A DNA stretch of 64,000 nucleotides from the NCBI GenBank assembly GCA_013141385.1, contig JABFRB010000034.1, positions 47,951 through 111,950 on the forward strand, given 5' to 3'. The DNA is from Bacteroidales bacterium. Lineage in GTDB: Bacteria > Bacteroidota > Bacteroidia > Bacteroidales > Tenuifilaceae. The notes under the pieces were generated by a model. That model was given only the letters and a program-made list of their open reading frames with translations, did no database searches and had not been told where the DNA came from. Positions 1 to 9,450 of this stretch are shown here, piece after piece. Positions within the stretch are counted from its first letter, which is position 1; each line of letters opens with the position of its first letter. The translations under genes and the position numbers were made by a program.

Positions 1-1
1 T

Positions 2-655
2 GGTTTCTATCATATTTATAATCGTGGGAATAATGGAACAACATTATTCCACACCCCTGATAACTACTACCACTTTCTTCGTCTTTACGAGAAATATGTC
101 GAACCCATTGCCGATACCTACGCTTGGTGCTTGATGGGGAATCATTTTCATTTGCTGGTGAGAATAAAGGAGGAGGGGGATATTGGTTTTCTTGCTGATT
201 TTAACTCTTCCAGGTCTGGCGACTCTGGAAGGTTAAAATGGAAAACCTCTCACAACCGTCCAGAGTCCGAAGGACCTGGAAGAGTTATGGGTATGAAGAA
301 ACCAATACCCCACAGGATGTTTGGTCATCTTTTTAATTCCTATACAAAATACCTTAATCTAAAAATTGGAAGGACAGGCAGTCTTTTTGAGAAGAACTTT
401 CATCGTATCCCCATCAATTCCGACAGGTACTTCCGAAACCTAGTGATGTATATCCACCAAAACCCGGTACACCATGGTTTTACCAATGATTTTAAGGATT
501 ACCCTTGGTCATCGTACGGATCGGTGATATCAGAAAAAACCACAAGGGTTAAGCGCAAGGAGGTGCTGGATTGGTTCGATAACCGAAACAATTTTATATA
601 TGCCCATATTCAGCCCATTGATACGGATTACATCAATCACCTTATTGTGGAGTAA
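2..655 (+). CDS. REP-associated tyrosine transposase (RAYT), 5' end outside window
   Basis: This is a Y1-type (IS200-like) single-strand transposase of the RAYT family, which acts on short palindromic REP sequences. The frame is open from base 2, so the start codon lies left of the window. The visible N-terminal part reads GFYHIYNRGNNG, followed by the HUH motif GNHFHLLVRI around bases 137-166. The conserved block MYIHQNPVHHG near the C-terminus carries the likely catalytic Tyr. About 28 residues of unusual sequence between the HUH motif and the rest are encoded by an 84-bp palindrome, in frame. Three REP-like palindromes follow in the next 1.6 kb, as expected for a RAYT and its substrates. 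It lies directly upstream of cas1, where a type II locus would normally have cas9, so it may have inserted into the cas operon. I am sure of the family but not of activity. Confidence 0.85.
   Translation, partial: GFYHIYNRGNNGTTLFHTPDNYYHFLRLYEKYVEPIADTYAWCLMGNHFHLLVRIKEEGDIGFLADFNSSRSGDSGRLKWKTSHNRPESEGPGRVMGMKKPIPHRMFGHLFNSYTKYLNLKIGRTGSLFEKNFHRIPINSDRYFRNLVMYIHQNPVHHGFTNDFKDYPWSSYGSVISEKTTRVKRKEVLDWFDNRNNFIYAHIQPIDTDYINHLIVE
203..286. repeat. In-frame 84-bp palindrome inside the RAYT gene
   Basis: The outer arms AACTCTTCCAGGTC (203-216) and GACCTGGAAGAGTT (273-286) are perfect reverse complements. Inner arms GACTCTGG (221-228) and CCAGAGTC (260-267) also pair. The length is a multiple of three and the reading frame stays open, so the palindrome is translated as an insert of 28 residues. 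Confidence 0.8.
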
Positions 656-666
656 ACCTGAAGCAC

Positions 667-699
667 AACCCTGTTAGGGTTTTAAACCCTAACAGGGTT
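667..699. repeat. REP-like palindrome downstream of RAYT
   Basis: Two perfect 16-bp arms, AACCCTGTTAGGGTTT and its complement, flank a single T. The same AACAGGGTT core recurs between cas1 and cas2. As the RAYT stops only 11 bases upstream, this may be both a RAYT substrate and a transcription terminator. Confidence 0.75.
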
Positions 700-765
700 A
701 GATCATCATTTATACCGATTCGCAATATATTATAGTCCAAGAAGCGGACTATATTTATTGTCGAT

Positions 766-788
766 CGGCATTAACCAATGCCGTTTTA
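766..788 (+). terminator. Possible Rho-independent terminator upstream of cas1
   Basis: The hairpin CGGCATT-AACC-AATGCCG is followed by TTTTAT. A second small hairpin (732-752, ATAGTCC/GGACTAT) lies just before it. The pair could end RAYT transcription or be the tail of a small RNA. I found no anti-repeat here that would identify it as tracrRNA. Confidence 0.45.
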
Positions 789-919
789 TAACAAGACCTT
801 TGGACTGTTTTATAAAAGCATTTGGTATTATTTGTTGTTAACCAATCATTTGGATTCATCTATTTGGAGGATATACCTTTTAATTTGTAACTTATCATGC
901 AAACAAATATAAATCCCCT

Positions 920-1825
920 ATGATAAAACGTACCCTCCTTTTTGGAAACCCAGCATACCTTAGCCTGCGCGACCAGCAGCTGGTTGCCGATATCACTGGC
1001 AACGAAAAAAAGCAGATGACAGCTCCCGTAGAAGATATCGGGGTGGTGCTTTTGGATTCGTATCAAATTACCATAACACATCAGCTGCTAAACTCCTTAC
1101 TTGCCAATAATACCGCCGTAATTACGTGCAACGAGAAGCACATGCCTTACGGGCTGCTACTCCCCCTTGAGGGTAACACGCTGCAAAGCGAACGATTCAA
1201 GGATCAGATGGAGGCTAGCGTTCCGCTTAAAAAGCAGCTATGGCAGCAAACGGTTCAGGCGAAGATTGCTAACCAAAGGTGGCTACTGCAAGCAAGAGGA
1301 ATTGATGTTGAGCCCATGCGCTACTTTGAGGCGAACGTTCGGAGTGGTGATCCCGATAACTACGAGGGGCGTGCTGCGGCATACTACTGGAAAAATCTTT
1401 TTGATGGTTTAACGGATGATGCATTTATAAGGGGGCGATACGAGGAGGAACCCAATAATCTCCTTAACTACGGCTATGCAGTGTTACGTGCCATTGTTGC
1501 CCGAAGTTTGGTTGCCTCGGGTTTGCTTCCAACGCTGGGTATACATCATCATAATAAGTATAACGCCTTTTGCTTAGCCGATGATATGATGGAATCGTAC
1601 CGCCCGTTTGTTGATAAGCTGGTGCTTGAAATTGTGAACGATACTAAGGATTGCTCGGTACTAACAAAGGAAATCAAGGCACGTTTGCTTGTGCTACCCG
1701 CAATTGATGTGCTGATTGATGGGCAAAAGAGCCCGCTGATGCTGGCTACACAGCGAACCACCGCATCGCTGTACGATTGCTTTGAGGGGGTAAGCCGGAA
1801 GCTCTTACTCCCTGAGTTTATTTAG
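920..1825 (+). CDS. cas1: CRISPR-associated endonuclease Cas1 (type II)
   Basis: Cas1 is the metal-dependent integrase that, with Cas2, inserts new spacers at the leader end of the array. At 301 residues it has the usual length for type II. The expected acidic and histidine ligands are visible: Glu in PDNYEGRAAAYYW (about residues 136-148), His in LGIHHHNKYN, and the acidic pair in CLADDMMESYRP. The ATG at 920 is the natural start (MIKRTLLFGNPAYLSL). cas2 follows after a 54-base gap that contains a REP-like palindrome, and then the array. There is no csn2 or cas4, which together with the 46-nt repeats points to type II-C. cas9 is not in the window and would be to the left of the RAYT. Confidence 0.96.
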   Translation: MIKRTLLFGNPAYLSLRDQQLVADITGNEKKQMTAPVEDIGVVLLDSYQITITHQLLNSLLANNTAVITCNEKHMPYGLLLPLEGNTLQSERFKDQMEASVPLKKQLWQQTVQAKIANQRWLLQARGIDVEPMRYFEANVRSGDPDNYEGRAAAYYWKNLFDGLTDDAFIRGRYEEEPNNLLNYGYAVLRAIVARSLVASGLLPTLGIHHHNKYNAFCLADDMMESYRPFVDKLVLEIVNDTKDCSVLTKEIKARLLVLPAIDVLIDGQKSPLMLATQRTTASLYDCFEGVSRKLLLPEFI

Positions 1826-2221
<396 letters not shown>

Positions 2222-2227
2222 TGATTT

Positions 2228-2260
2228 AACCTGTCAGAGTTCGCAGAACCTGACAGTGTT
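2228..2260. repeat. REP-like palindrome after cas2
   Basis: CTGTCAG (2231-2237) pairs with CTGACAG (2250-2256), with further pairing of AGTTC and GAAC inside. It is the third palindrome of this style beside the RAYT-cas1-cas2 genes. Confidence 0.6.
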
Positions 2261-2298
2261 TATAGTTTGAGGTATCTTTTTTTGAATAGAAACAAAAA

Positions 2299-2330
2299 AT
2301 CCACGGGTTTTGATTCCCGTGGATCTCCTT
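2299..2330. terminator. Bidirectional terminator between cas2 and the CRISPR leader
   Basis: The perfect 9-bp stem ATCCACGGG/CCCGTGGAT (2299-2307, 2316-2324) has an A-rich run on its left (AACAAAAAA) and T-rich sequence on its right. It could end the cas operon on the + strand and, on the - strand, end crRNA transcripts that run out of the array toward cas2. Confidence 0.7.
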
Positions 2331-2398
2331 TTGGTCACTTTTTTTTAATCGAAAAATTGGTATAACCAGCTATTGGTCAGCTATAAAAACCTACCTAT
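2331..2398. promoter_or_regulatory. CRISPR leader
   Basis: This A/T-rich stretch of 68 bases lies before repeat 1. I take it as the integration leader because the degenerate, presumably oldest repeats are at the far end. It contains ATTGGTCAGC (2372-2381), almost the reverse complement of the repeat start GCTGTGACCAAT, placed 17 bases before repeat 1, and a second TTGGTCAC (2331-2338). Confidence 0.55.
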
Positions 2399-2414
2399 GC
2401 TGTGACCAATATTT

Positions 2415-2443
2415 CAAAGATACAATCTGAAAGCAATTCACAA
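2415..2443 (-). promoter_or_regulatory. Repeat-embedded crRNA promoter (copy in repeat 1; present in all intact repeats)
   Basis: On the - strand the repeat contains TTG (positions 2-4 of the repeat read on that strand), an 18-nt spacer, and TATCTTTG (positions 23-30). This matches the Bacteroidota -33 TTG and -7 TAnnTTTG boxes. Transcription would begin in the last bases of the repeat and run leftward into the next spacer, giving one crRNA per repeat. In repeats 54-56 the insertion lies between the two boxes. Confidence 0.65.
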
Positions 2444-5400
2444 CTCATGGATGCAATGCATCATGTATCTTTTGGCTGTGACCAATATTTCAAAGATACA
2501 ATCTGAAAGCAATTCACAACGGAAGAAGGGAGGAGGAGGGAGAAGGAAGGCTGTGACCAATATTTCAAAGATACAATCTGAAAGCAATTCACAACAACGT
2601 TAGTTGATGGTACCCCAGCTACTGGGCTGTGACCAATATTTCAAAGATACAATCTGAAAGCAATTCACAACACGATGAAGGAGGTTTATCACCAATAAAA
2701 TGCTGTGACCAATATTTCAAAGATACAATCTGAAAGCAATTCACAACCAGCTGGTTGAAGTATAGCCCTGCACTAACGCTGTGACCAATATTTCAAAGAT
2801 ACAATCTGAAAGCAATTCACAACGGAGAGCGTTACGATTGTTGCAATCTGATCGCTGTGACCAATATTTCAAAGATACAATCTGAAAGCAATTCACAACT
2901 TAGTAGATTTGAGCGTGAAAATACTAACGGCTGTGACCAATATTTCAAAGATACAATCTGAAAGCAATTCACAACGCGCATGGATCAATAACCTCCGCTA
3001 CGATTGCTGTGACCAATATTTCAAAGATACAATCTGAAAGCAATTCACAACTGTTGGCGATAAAGTTAAATTAAAGAAAGAGCTGTGACCAATATTTCAA
3101 AGATACAATCTGAAAGCAATTCACAACGAGAAGGAGGAGGGGGGAAGAGGGAGAGAAGCTGTGACCAATATTTCAAAGATACAATCTGAAAGCAATTCAC
3201 AACTGAACCCGCATAAACACCAAAGAATAAATTGCTGTGACCAATATTTCAAAGATACAATCTGAAAGCAATTCACAACTGCTTCGGTCTGATCCTGCCC
3301 ATCAAGGCTGCTGTGACCAATATTTCAAAGATACAATCTGAAAGCAATTCACAACTATTGCCCGCATCTCCATCATTAGTAGTTTGCTGTGACCAATATT
3401 TCAAAGATACAATCTGAAAGCAATTCACAACTATATATGCCCAATTTCGTCAACCTCCCATGCTGTGACCAATATTTCAAAGATACAATCTGAAAGCAAT
3501 TCACAACCCTCATAATCAAACCCAACGATGTCGAGGTGCTGTGACCAATATTTCAAAGATACAATCTGAAAGCAATTCACAACTATATATTTGCAATATA
3601 AATATTAAATAATGCTGTGACCAATATTTCAAAGATACAATCTGAAAGCAATTCACAACAACAAAACGCTGAGGGTTTGAAGAATAATTGCTGTGACCAA
3701 TATTTCAAAGATACAATCTGAAAGCAATTCACAACTGGGGTGCGCAAAACAACTTGAAAAGTACCGCTGTGACCAATATTTCAAAGATACAATCTGAAAG
3801 CAATTCACAACTAAAAAGCTCCTTGCTCCGATCAATTATTTGCTGTGACCAATATTTCAAAGATACAATCTGAAAGCAATTCACAACGTACACAGGGTGC
3901 TTTTTAATCCAAGCCCCGCTGTGACCAATATTTCAAAGATACAATCTGAAAGCAATTCACAACTATCTTTTTACTACTAAATTAGGATACCAAGCTGTGA
4001 CCAATATTTCAAAGATACAATCTGAAAGCAATTCACAACAAATTCGTCTATACTAACAATTTCTTCGTTGCTGTGACCAATATTTCAAAGATACAATCTG
4101 AAAGCAATTCACAACTCGGTTTAGTTTTACCATTTTTTAAAACAAGCTGTGACCAATATTTCAAAGATACAATCTGAAAGCAATTCACAACAAATAAACT
4201 ATTTAAAAAATTTGAAAATTCGCTGTGACCAATATTTCAAAGATACAATCTGAAAGCAATTCACAACATGATAGTATGTAGGCTATCTAATGCAATTGCT
4301 GTGACCAATATTTCAAAGATACAATCTGAAAGCAATTCACAACGTACCGGTGAAGAGATATTTGCAGAAAATGTGCTGTGACCAATATTTCAAAGATACA
4401 ATCTGAAAGCAATTCACAACATCTCCGATGCACCAACCACACCAATACATGCTGTGACCAATATTTCAAAGATACAATCTGAAAGCAATTCACAACAGTG
4501 CTAGATGACACTTGTCATCTGGTATAGCTGTGACCAATATTTCAAAGATACAATCTGAAAGCAATTCACAACATTGGATAACACCAGATTTTGCTCATAT
4601 CGGCTGTGACCAATATTTCAAAGATACAATCTGAAAGCAATTCACAACATAATCCATCGTTGGTATTAACACCAAACAGCTGTGACCAATATTTCAAAGA
4701 TACAATCTGAAAGCAATTCACAACCGATAGGAGAGTATGGAACAAAAACTTTACGCTGTGACCAATATTTCAAAGATACAATCTGAAAGCAATTCACAAC
4801 TAGTATGGCTCATGATAGGAAAATGTGGAGGCTGTGACCAATATTTCAAAGATACAATCTGAAAGCAATTCACAACTCAGGGCTTGAGGTTGGTCAAGTT
4901 GCTATGGCTGTGACCAATATTTCAAAGATACAATCTGAAAGCAATTCACAACAGTACAACTAATATGTACACAAATGATATTGCTGTGACCAATATTTCA
5001 AAGATACAATCTGAAAGCAATTCACAACAGTACAACTAATATGTACACAAATGATATTGCTGTGACCAATATTTCAAAGATACAATCTGAAAGCAATTCA
5101 CAACGAATTAGTATTAGTTTGCCACCACAAAACAGCTGTGACCAATATTTCAAAGATACAATCTGAAAGCAATTCACAACCTTCCGTCTGGAGTTGTCCT
5201 GTCTGTTCTTGCTGTGACCAATATTTCAAAGATACAATCTGAAAGCAATTCACAACTGATAAAACATTGCAAGCAATTAGTAATGAGCTGTGACCAATAT
5301 TTCAAAGATACAATCTGAAAGCAATTCACAACTTGGTGTGTCATCGGGAGATTTACTATTTGGCTGTGACCAATATTTCAAAGATACAATCTGAAAGCAA

Positions 5401-6457
5401 TTCACAACGGAGGTGTAGTTGCTTGGGCCGTGTTGGGTGCTGTGACCAATATTTCAAAGATACAATCTGAAAGCAATTCACAACTTTTGACCGTTCTTTA
5501 TGTCAAAAGTTTTGCTGTGACCAATATTTCAAAGATACAATCTGAAAGCAATTCACAACGTTTTAATGTATTCAATATCAGCATTTACAGCTGTGACCAA
5601 TATTTCAAAGATACAATCTGAAAGCAATTCACAACGCTGATATATATCTGCATGAAATGGGACACGCTGTGACCAATATTTCAAAGATACAATCTGAAAG
5701 CAATTCACAACGATGCAAACATAAGCCCTTTAAAAGCAAAAGCTGTGACCAATATTTCAAAGATACAATCTGAAAGCAATTCACAACGGTGATGAAGTGG
5801 GTATTATCGGGGTTGGAGCTGTGACCAATATTTCAAAGATACAATCTGAAAGCAATTCACAACCTGCAATCGGAGTTCATGATAGGGCTATTAGCTGTGA
5901 CCAATATTTCAAAGATACAATCTGAAAGCAATTCACAACTATCCTCCTTATTTAAGCCTAAAGAAGCGTGCTGTGACCAATATTTCAAAGATACAATCTG
6001 AAAGCAATTCACAACAACCGACACTAAGCTAAATGCGAGCCACAAGCTGTGACCAATATTTCAAAGATACAATCTGAAAGCAATTCACAACCCATTGGCA
6101 ATTGCTAAAAATCTCACTTGTGCTGTGACCAATATTTCAAAGATACAATCTGAAAGCAATTCACAACATCAACCCCTACGCCTATAATTCCAACCTCGCT
6201 GTGACCAATATTTCAAAGATACAATCTGAAAGCAATTCACAACAAATAGCTGATGCTGGATTATTTCCAGTGCGCTGTGACCAATATTTCAAAGATACAA
6301 TCTGAAAGCAATTCACAACATCAAACCAGAACATTCTTGAGCCGCAACAGCTGTGACCAATATTTCAAAGATACAATCTGAAAGCAATTCACAACATGGA
6401 AAATTGTTGTATCTTTATGGAAATTGCTGTGACCAATATTTCAAAGATACAATCTGA

Positions 6458-6489
6458 ACCGAGCGTTCTTTGTGAGTTCGGCGCAGCCA
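6458..6489 (+). repeat. 32-nt micro-element inserted in CRISPR repeat 54
   Basis: The insert begins ACCGAGCG and ends GCAGCCA. It splits the repeat cleanly between ATCTGA and AAGCAATT; no target bases are duplicated or lost compared with the 53 intact repeats. Relatives are at 6566, 6674, 13942, 30403 and, on the other strand, 38139. Confidence 0.85.
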
Positions 6490-6565
6490 AAGCAATTCAC
6501 AACATGGCTTCTTATGAATATTGTCATAAATGGGCTGTGACCAATATTTCAAAGATACAATCTGA

Positions 6566-6597
6566 ACCGAGCGTACTTTGCGAGTTCGGCGTAGCCA
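6566..6597 (+). repeat. 32-nt micro-element inserted in CRISPR repeat 55
   Basis: Same length and same insertion point as in repeat 54, but three bases of the insert differ while the two repeat halves are identical. This suggests either separate insertions or uneven gene conversion. Confidence 0.85.
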
Positions 6598-6673
6598 AAG
6601 CAATTCACAACACAACCAGAGACACTATTGATATCCCAATTGCTGTGACCAATATTTCAAAGATACAATCTGA

Positions 6674-6722
6674 ACCGAGCGTTTTCCCGATAAAAAGCAT
6701 CGGGACAAGTTTTGCGAGTTCG
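6674..6722 (+). repeat. Nested micro-elements in the terminal CRISPR repeat
   Basis: The same ACCGAGCG element is itself interrupted by a second palindrome (6686-6709, CCCGAT...ATCGGGACAAG). It resumes as TTTTGCGAGTTCG. The repeat remainder after it (AAGCAATCTACGA) is decayed. The second palindrome also occurs at 35934 and 37953. Confidence 0.75.
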
Positions 6723-7033
6723 CTGAAAGCAATCTACGATGAATGGGGTAGTTTAAATAATTTGACTCTAAGGTGTTATCGGCTAATCGCAAAATGCGAT
6801 ACAATTATCGCAAAATATGATAATCTGCATTACAACCTCATCAGGAAATGATGCAACACCAAAAATTGATTGTACAATGCAATTCTCCTCCTTTTTTAAG
6901 GTGGGGCAGAGGAGAGTAAGTTTTGTAGTTAAAACTTCCGATCTCTTTAAGATATCATAACCATTAGTAAAGTACCCTATAGGTGTTTAGCGTATTATTT
7001 TATTAGAAAGATCTAAGAATTGTTGCTATTTAG

Positions 7034-8104
7034 TTACTTTTTATTTCCCATCCACGAGATGTATAGCTTAAAAGATACTCCATGATTTATAAAGAAAAAA
7101 CTAGAGTCATATCCCAAATCCGTGTTATTATCCGCTGCACCTCCAAAGCCCATAATAGCAGCACCTTCTAAGTCGTAACCAGCTGCAAATAGCAGGAATA
7201 CTGGCCCTGCATTTTTGTAATACCTAAATCCAACGGAAAGAGAGTAATGAACTAATGCTGTGAATGAATTGCTCTTAACAAATGTTTTACCAGGGTTAAG
7301 GGCTTCGGCCATATTTACCCCATAGTCAGAAATTTTACCCGTTCCAAAACCGATTTTATCTTGTGTTGAAGCATACATTCCGAAACGCATTGCTGGTCTT
7401 CCCGGTATACTACCCAATTTACCACCTGTCAGGCAAAGCTGGCGGAGAATATCAAATCCAAAACAAGCAGAATAAAATTTGGCAGTGAATAGTGTATCAT
7501 ATGCAGGAATACCAAATTTTTGATGCTCTCTTCCCCCCGGTGTTACCAATGTGCTGAATTTCATAGGGAATCCCATAGATGTATAACCTACACCCCAATA
7601 TGTTCCAAGAATTCTATTCATTACAGCCCCTCCAGCCATGTGTTTATACATGTTTGAAGTTTTTATAAGTTCTACTGTAAAATATTTATTGCTAAATTTA
7701 CGACTGGTAAAATAACCGTCAGTAGAGGGGAGTTGTCCAGACCATGTAAAAACTCCAGAAACCTCCGAACTTTGAAGTTTGAGCCAATAATTTTTTAGGT
7801 TAATATACCCTCCGTACTTGTATGCTTTTCCAACCAAGTTATTTTCAACATTTGCCGAGAGTCCAAATCGTAAACCAATTCTGCGTAAGGCAAAGTTGCC
7901 TTCAAAGGATGATTGTGAGTTTATATCGAATTTGTATTTTAAGTACTTTCCATCATCATCGTTGAGGTTGAAAACCTTCCATTTTAATGCTGGGATATAT
8001 GAAACACCTAAAAAGGCTGGAAGCGTATCTTTTTTGCTTTGTGAGAAAAGGGAAGTAGGTACTATTAAAGCTACTGAGAAAAGAACAATGAGAAAATTAC
8101 GCAT
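7034..8104 (-). CDS. Exported beta-barrel-like outer-membrane protein, function unknown
   Basis: The protein has 356 residues. It begins with a clear signal peptide (MRNFLIVLFSVALIVPTSLF, cut after FSQ). The rest is rich in aromatic and glycine residues in alternating patterns (for example GYINLKNYWLKLQSS, FRYYKNAGPVFLLFAAGYDL) and ends in a strand-like tail, KLYISWMGNKK. This fits an outer-membrane barrel of Bacteroidota, but I do not recognise the family. It stands alone, convergent with the CRISPR array, and is divergent from the nitronate monooxygenase gene. No partner gene suggests a role. Confidence 0.6.
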   Translation of the reverse strand: MRNFLIVLFSVALIVPTSLFSQSKKDTLPAFLGVSYIPALKWKVFNLNDDDGKYLKYKFDINSQSSFEGNFALRRIGLRFGLSANVENNLVGKAYKYGGYINLKNYWLKLQSSEVSGVFTWSGQLPSTDGYFTSRKFSNKYFTVELIKTSNMYKHMAGGAVMNRILGTYWGVGYTSMGFPMKFSTLVTPGGREHQKFGIPAYDTLFTAKFYSACFGFDILRQLCLTGGKLGSIPGRPAMRFGMYASTQDKIGFGTGKISDYGVNMAEALNPGKTFVKSNSFTALVHYSLSVGFRYYKNAGPVFLLFAAGYDLEGAAIMGFGGAADNNTDLGYDSSFFFINHGVSFKLYISWMGNKK

Positions 8105-8274
8105 AGCGTTTATTTTAAAAAGATTTTGATTTCAAAGTTAAAAATAAATACTACAAATGTGCTCGTACCTTCTTTGTTTAAGATTAAATCAAAGAATTTT
8201 CATAACCTCCAAATTAGTTACTTAGCAAAACGCTCATAAAAATAAGTATTTTATTTAGCTAAACGGGTGTTTAA

Positions 8275-8299
8275 TTGCAATATTTAATGACTACCTTTG
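8275..8299 (+). promoter_or_regulatory. Promoter with TACCTTTG -7 box
   Basis: TACCTTTG at 8292-8299 matches TAnnTTTG. A TTG lies upstream at 8275-8277, closer than usual (14 bases). The in-frame TTG codon at 8297 falls inside this box, so translation should start downstream, at 8321. Confidence 0.6.
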
Positions 8300-8320
8300 A
8301 AGATTAATTATTTAATAGAT

Positions 8321-9391
8321 ATGATGAAATCTCTAAGAATTGGTGATTTAGCAATTGCAATCCCAATAGTGCAGGGTGGTATGGGCGTTGGAATATCTCT
8401 TTCTGGGTTGGCTTCTGCAGTTGCAAATGAAGGGGGGGTAGGGGTTATCTCAAGTGCAGGCCTTGGATTACTTTATCGTGAATTTACAACCGATTACCTT
8501 GAGGCTAGCATTCATGGCTTAAAGGAGGAACTTCGGAAGGCCAGAGAAAAAACAAAAGGTGTTATTGGTGTAAATGTAATGGTTGCCATGTCCAATTTTG
8601 CCGATATGGTAAAAACATCAATAGCCGAAAAAGCAGACATAATTTTTTCAGGAGCTGGTTTGCCTCTTGATTTACCTGGATTTCTAAAAAGCGATAGTAC
8701 TACTAAACTTGTTCCCATAGTTTCATCAGGTCGTGCCGCTAAATTGATTTGCGAAAAGTGGAAGAAGATATACAACTATTTACCTGATGCTATTGTTGTT
8801 GAAGGTCCCAAGGCTGGAGGTCATCTAGGATTTAAACTTGAACAAATAAACGATGAAAACTATTCGTTAGAGAAACTTATACCCGAAGTAGTAGCTGAGG
8901 TTAAGAAGTTTGAGGATGAGTACCATCAATTAATTCCTGTTATTGCAGCAGGAGGGATTTACACAGGACAGGATATCAGGGATATTATGAATCTAGGAGC
9001 TTCTGGAGTTCAAATGGCTACACGTTTTGTAACAACAGATGAATGCGATGCTTCTGATGGATTTAAACAATCATATATTGATTCGAAAAAAGAGGATATT
9101 CAGATTATAAAAAGTCCAGTTGGTATGCCCGGAAGAGCAATTGGAAATAATTTTTTGGATAAAGTAAGGCTAGGGTATAAGCAACCAATAAGATGCCCGT
9201 TTAAGTGTATCAAAACCTGCGAAATATCTTCAAGTCCATATTGCATTATTACCGCCCTTATTAGTGCATTCAAAGGGAATTTTGAGCATGGGTATGCTTT
9301 TGCCGGAACAAATGCCTATTTAGCCACAAAAATAACATCGGTTAAAGAGACTTTCCAAGCCATTTTTAAAGAATATAATAAAAGTAAGTAA
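8321..9391 (+). CDS. Nitronate monooxygenase (2-nitropropane dioxygenase family)
   Basis: FMN-dependent TIM-barrel enzymes of this family oxidise alkyl nitronates such as propionate 3-nitronate. The 356-residue protein shows the N-terminal IVQGGMGVGIS motif, the central VVEGPKAGGHLG with the catalytic-type His, and the phosphate-binding VIAAGGIYTGQDI and GASGVQMATRFV motifs. A cysteine-rich stretch near the C-terminus (RCPFKCIKTC) is seen in some members. I chose the ATG at 8321 because an upstream in-frame TTG lies inside the -7 promoter box. The FabK enoyl reductases are a related alternative, but the AGGHLG motif and length favour nitronate monooxygenase. It is followed by its own terminator. 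Confidence 0.88.
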   Translation: MMKSLRIGDLAIAIPIVQGGMGVGISLSGLASAVANEGGVGVISSAGLGLLYREFTTDYLEASIHGLKEELRKAREKTKGVIGVNVMVAMSNFADMVKTSIAEKADIIFSGAGLPLDLPGFLKSDSTTKLVPIVSSGRAAKLICEKWKKIYNYLPDAIVVEGPKAGGHLGFKLEQINDENYSLEKLIPEVVAEVKKFEDEYHQLIPVIAAGGIYTGQDIRDIMNLGASGVQMATRFVTTDECDASDGFKQSYIDSKKEDIQIIKSPVGMPGRAIGNNFLDKVRLGYKQPIRCPFKCIKTCEISSSPYCIITALISAFKGNFEHGYAFAGTNAYLATKITSVKETFQAIFKEYNKSK

Positions 9392-9414
9392 CTCTCTTTT
9401 GTTGTTTTTAAAGT

Positions 9415-9450
9415 AGAAAAAGGTAAAACAATTTTGTTTTACCTTTTTCT
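9415..9450. terminator. Terminator after the nitronate monooxygenase gene
   Basis: A perfect 17-bp inverted repeat (9415-9431 and 9434-9450, AGAAAAAGGTAAAACAA and complement) with a 2-nt loop. It lies 24 bases after the stop codon. Confidence 0.8.

Larger units (their letters stand above)
2399..6740 (-). CRISPR. Type II-C CRISPR array, 56 repeats and 55 spacers
   Basis: The repeat is 46 nt, beginning GCTGTGACCAATATTTC and ending AAGCAATTCACAAC on the + strand. Repeats start at 2399, 2475, 2550 and then mostly every 76 bases. Spacers are 30 nt, with one of 31 (after 4298) and two of 29 (after 2475 and 5439). The first 53 repeats are intact with no change seen by eye. Repeats 54 (6426-6503) and 55 (6534-6611) each carry a 32-nt insertion at the same position. 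Repeat 56 (6642 to about 6740) has a larger nested insertion and a decayed end. The decay marks the right end as the trailer. I give the - strand because type II crRNAs start their repeat part with GTTGTG, and because a Bacteroidota promoter lies on that strand in each repeat. Spacers 34 and 35 are identical. Confidence 0.97.

Noticed and set aside
2399..6851. Open frames across the CRISPR array (for example 5430-5621, 5857-6045 and 6396-6851)
   Set aside because: They consist of the translated repeat with spacers between. The repeat unit explains them fully.
8297..8320. TTG start for the nitronate monooxygenase
   Set aside because: This TTG is part of the -7 promoter box; the ATG at 8321 begins the conserved protein.
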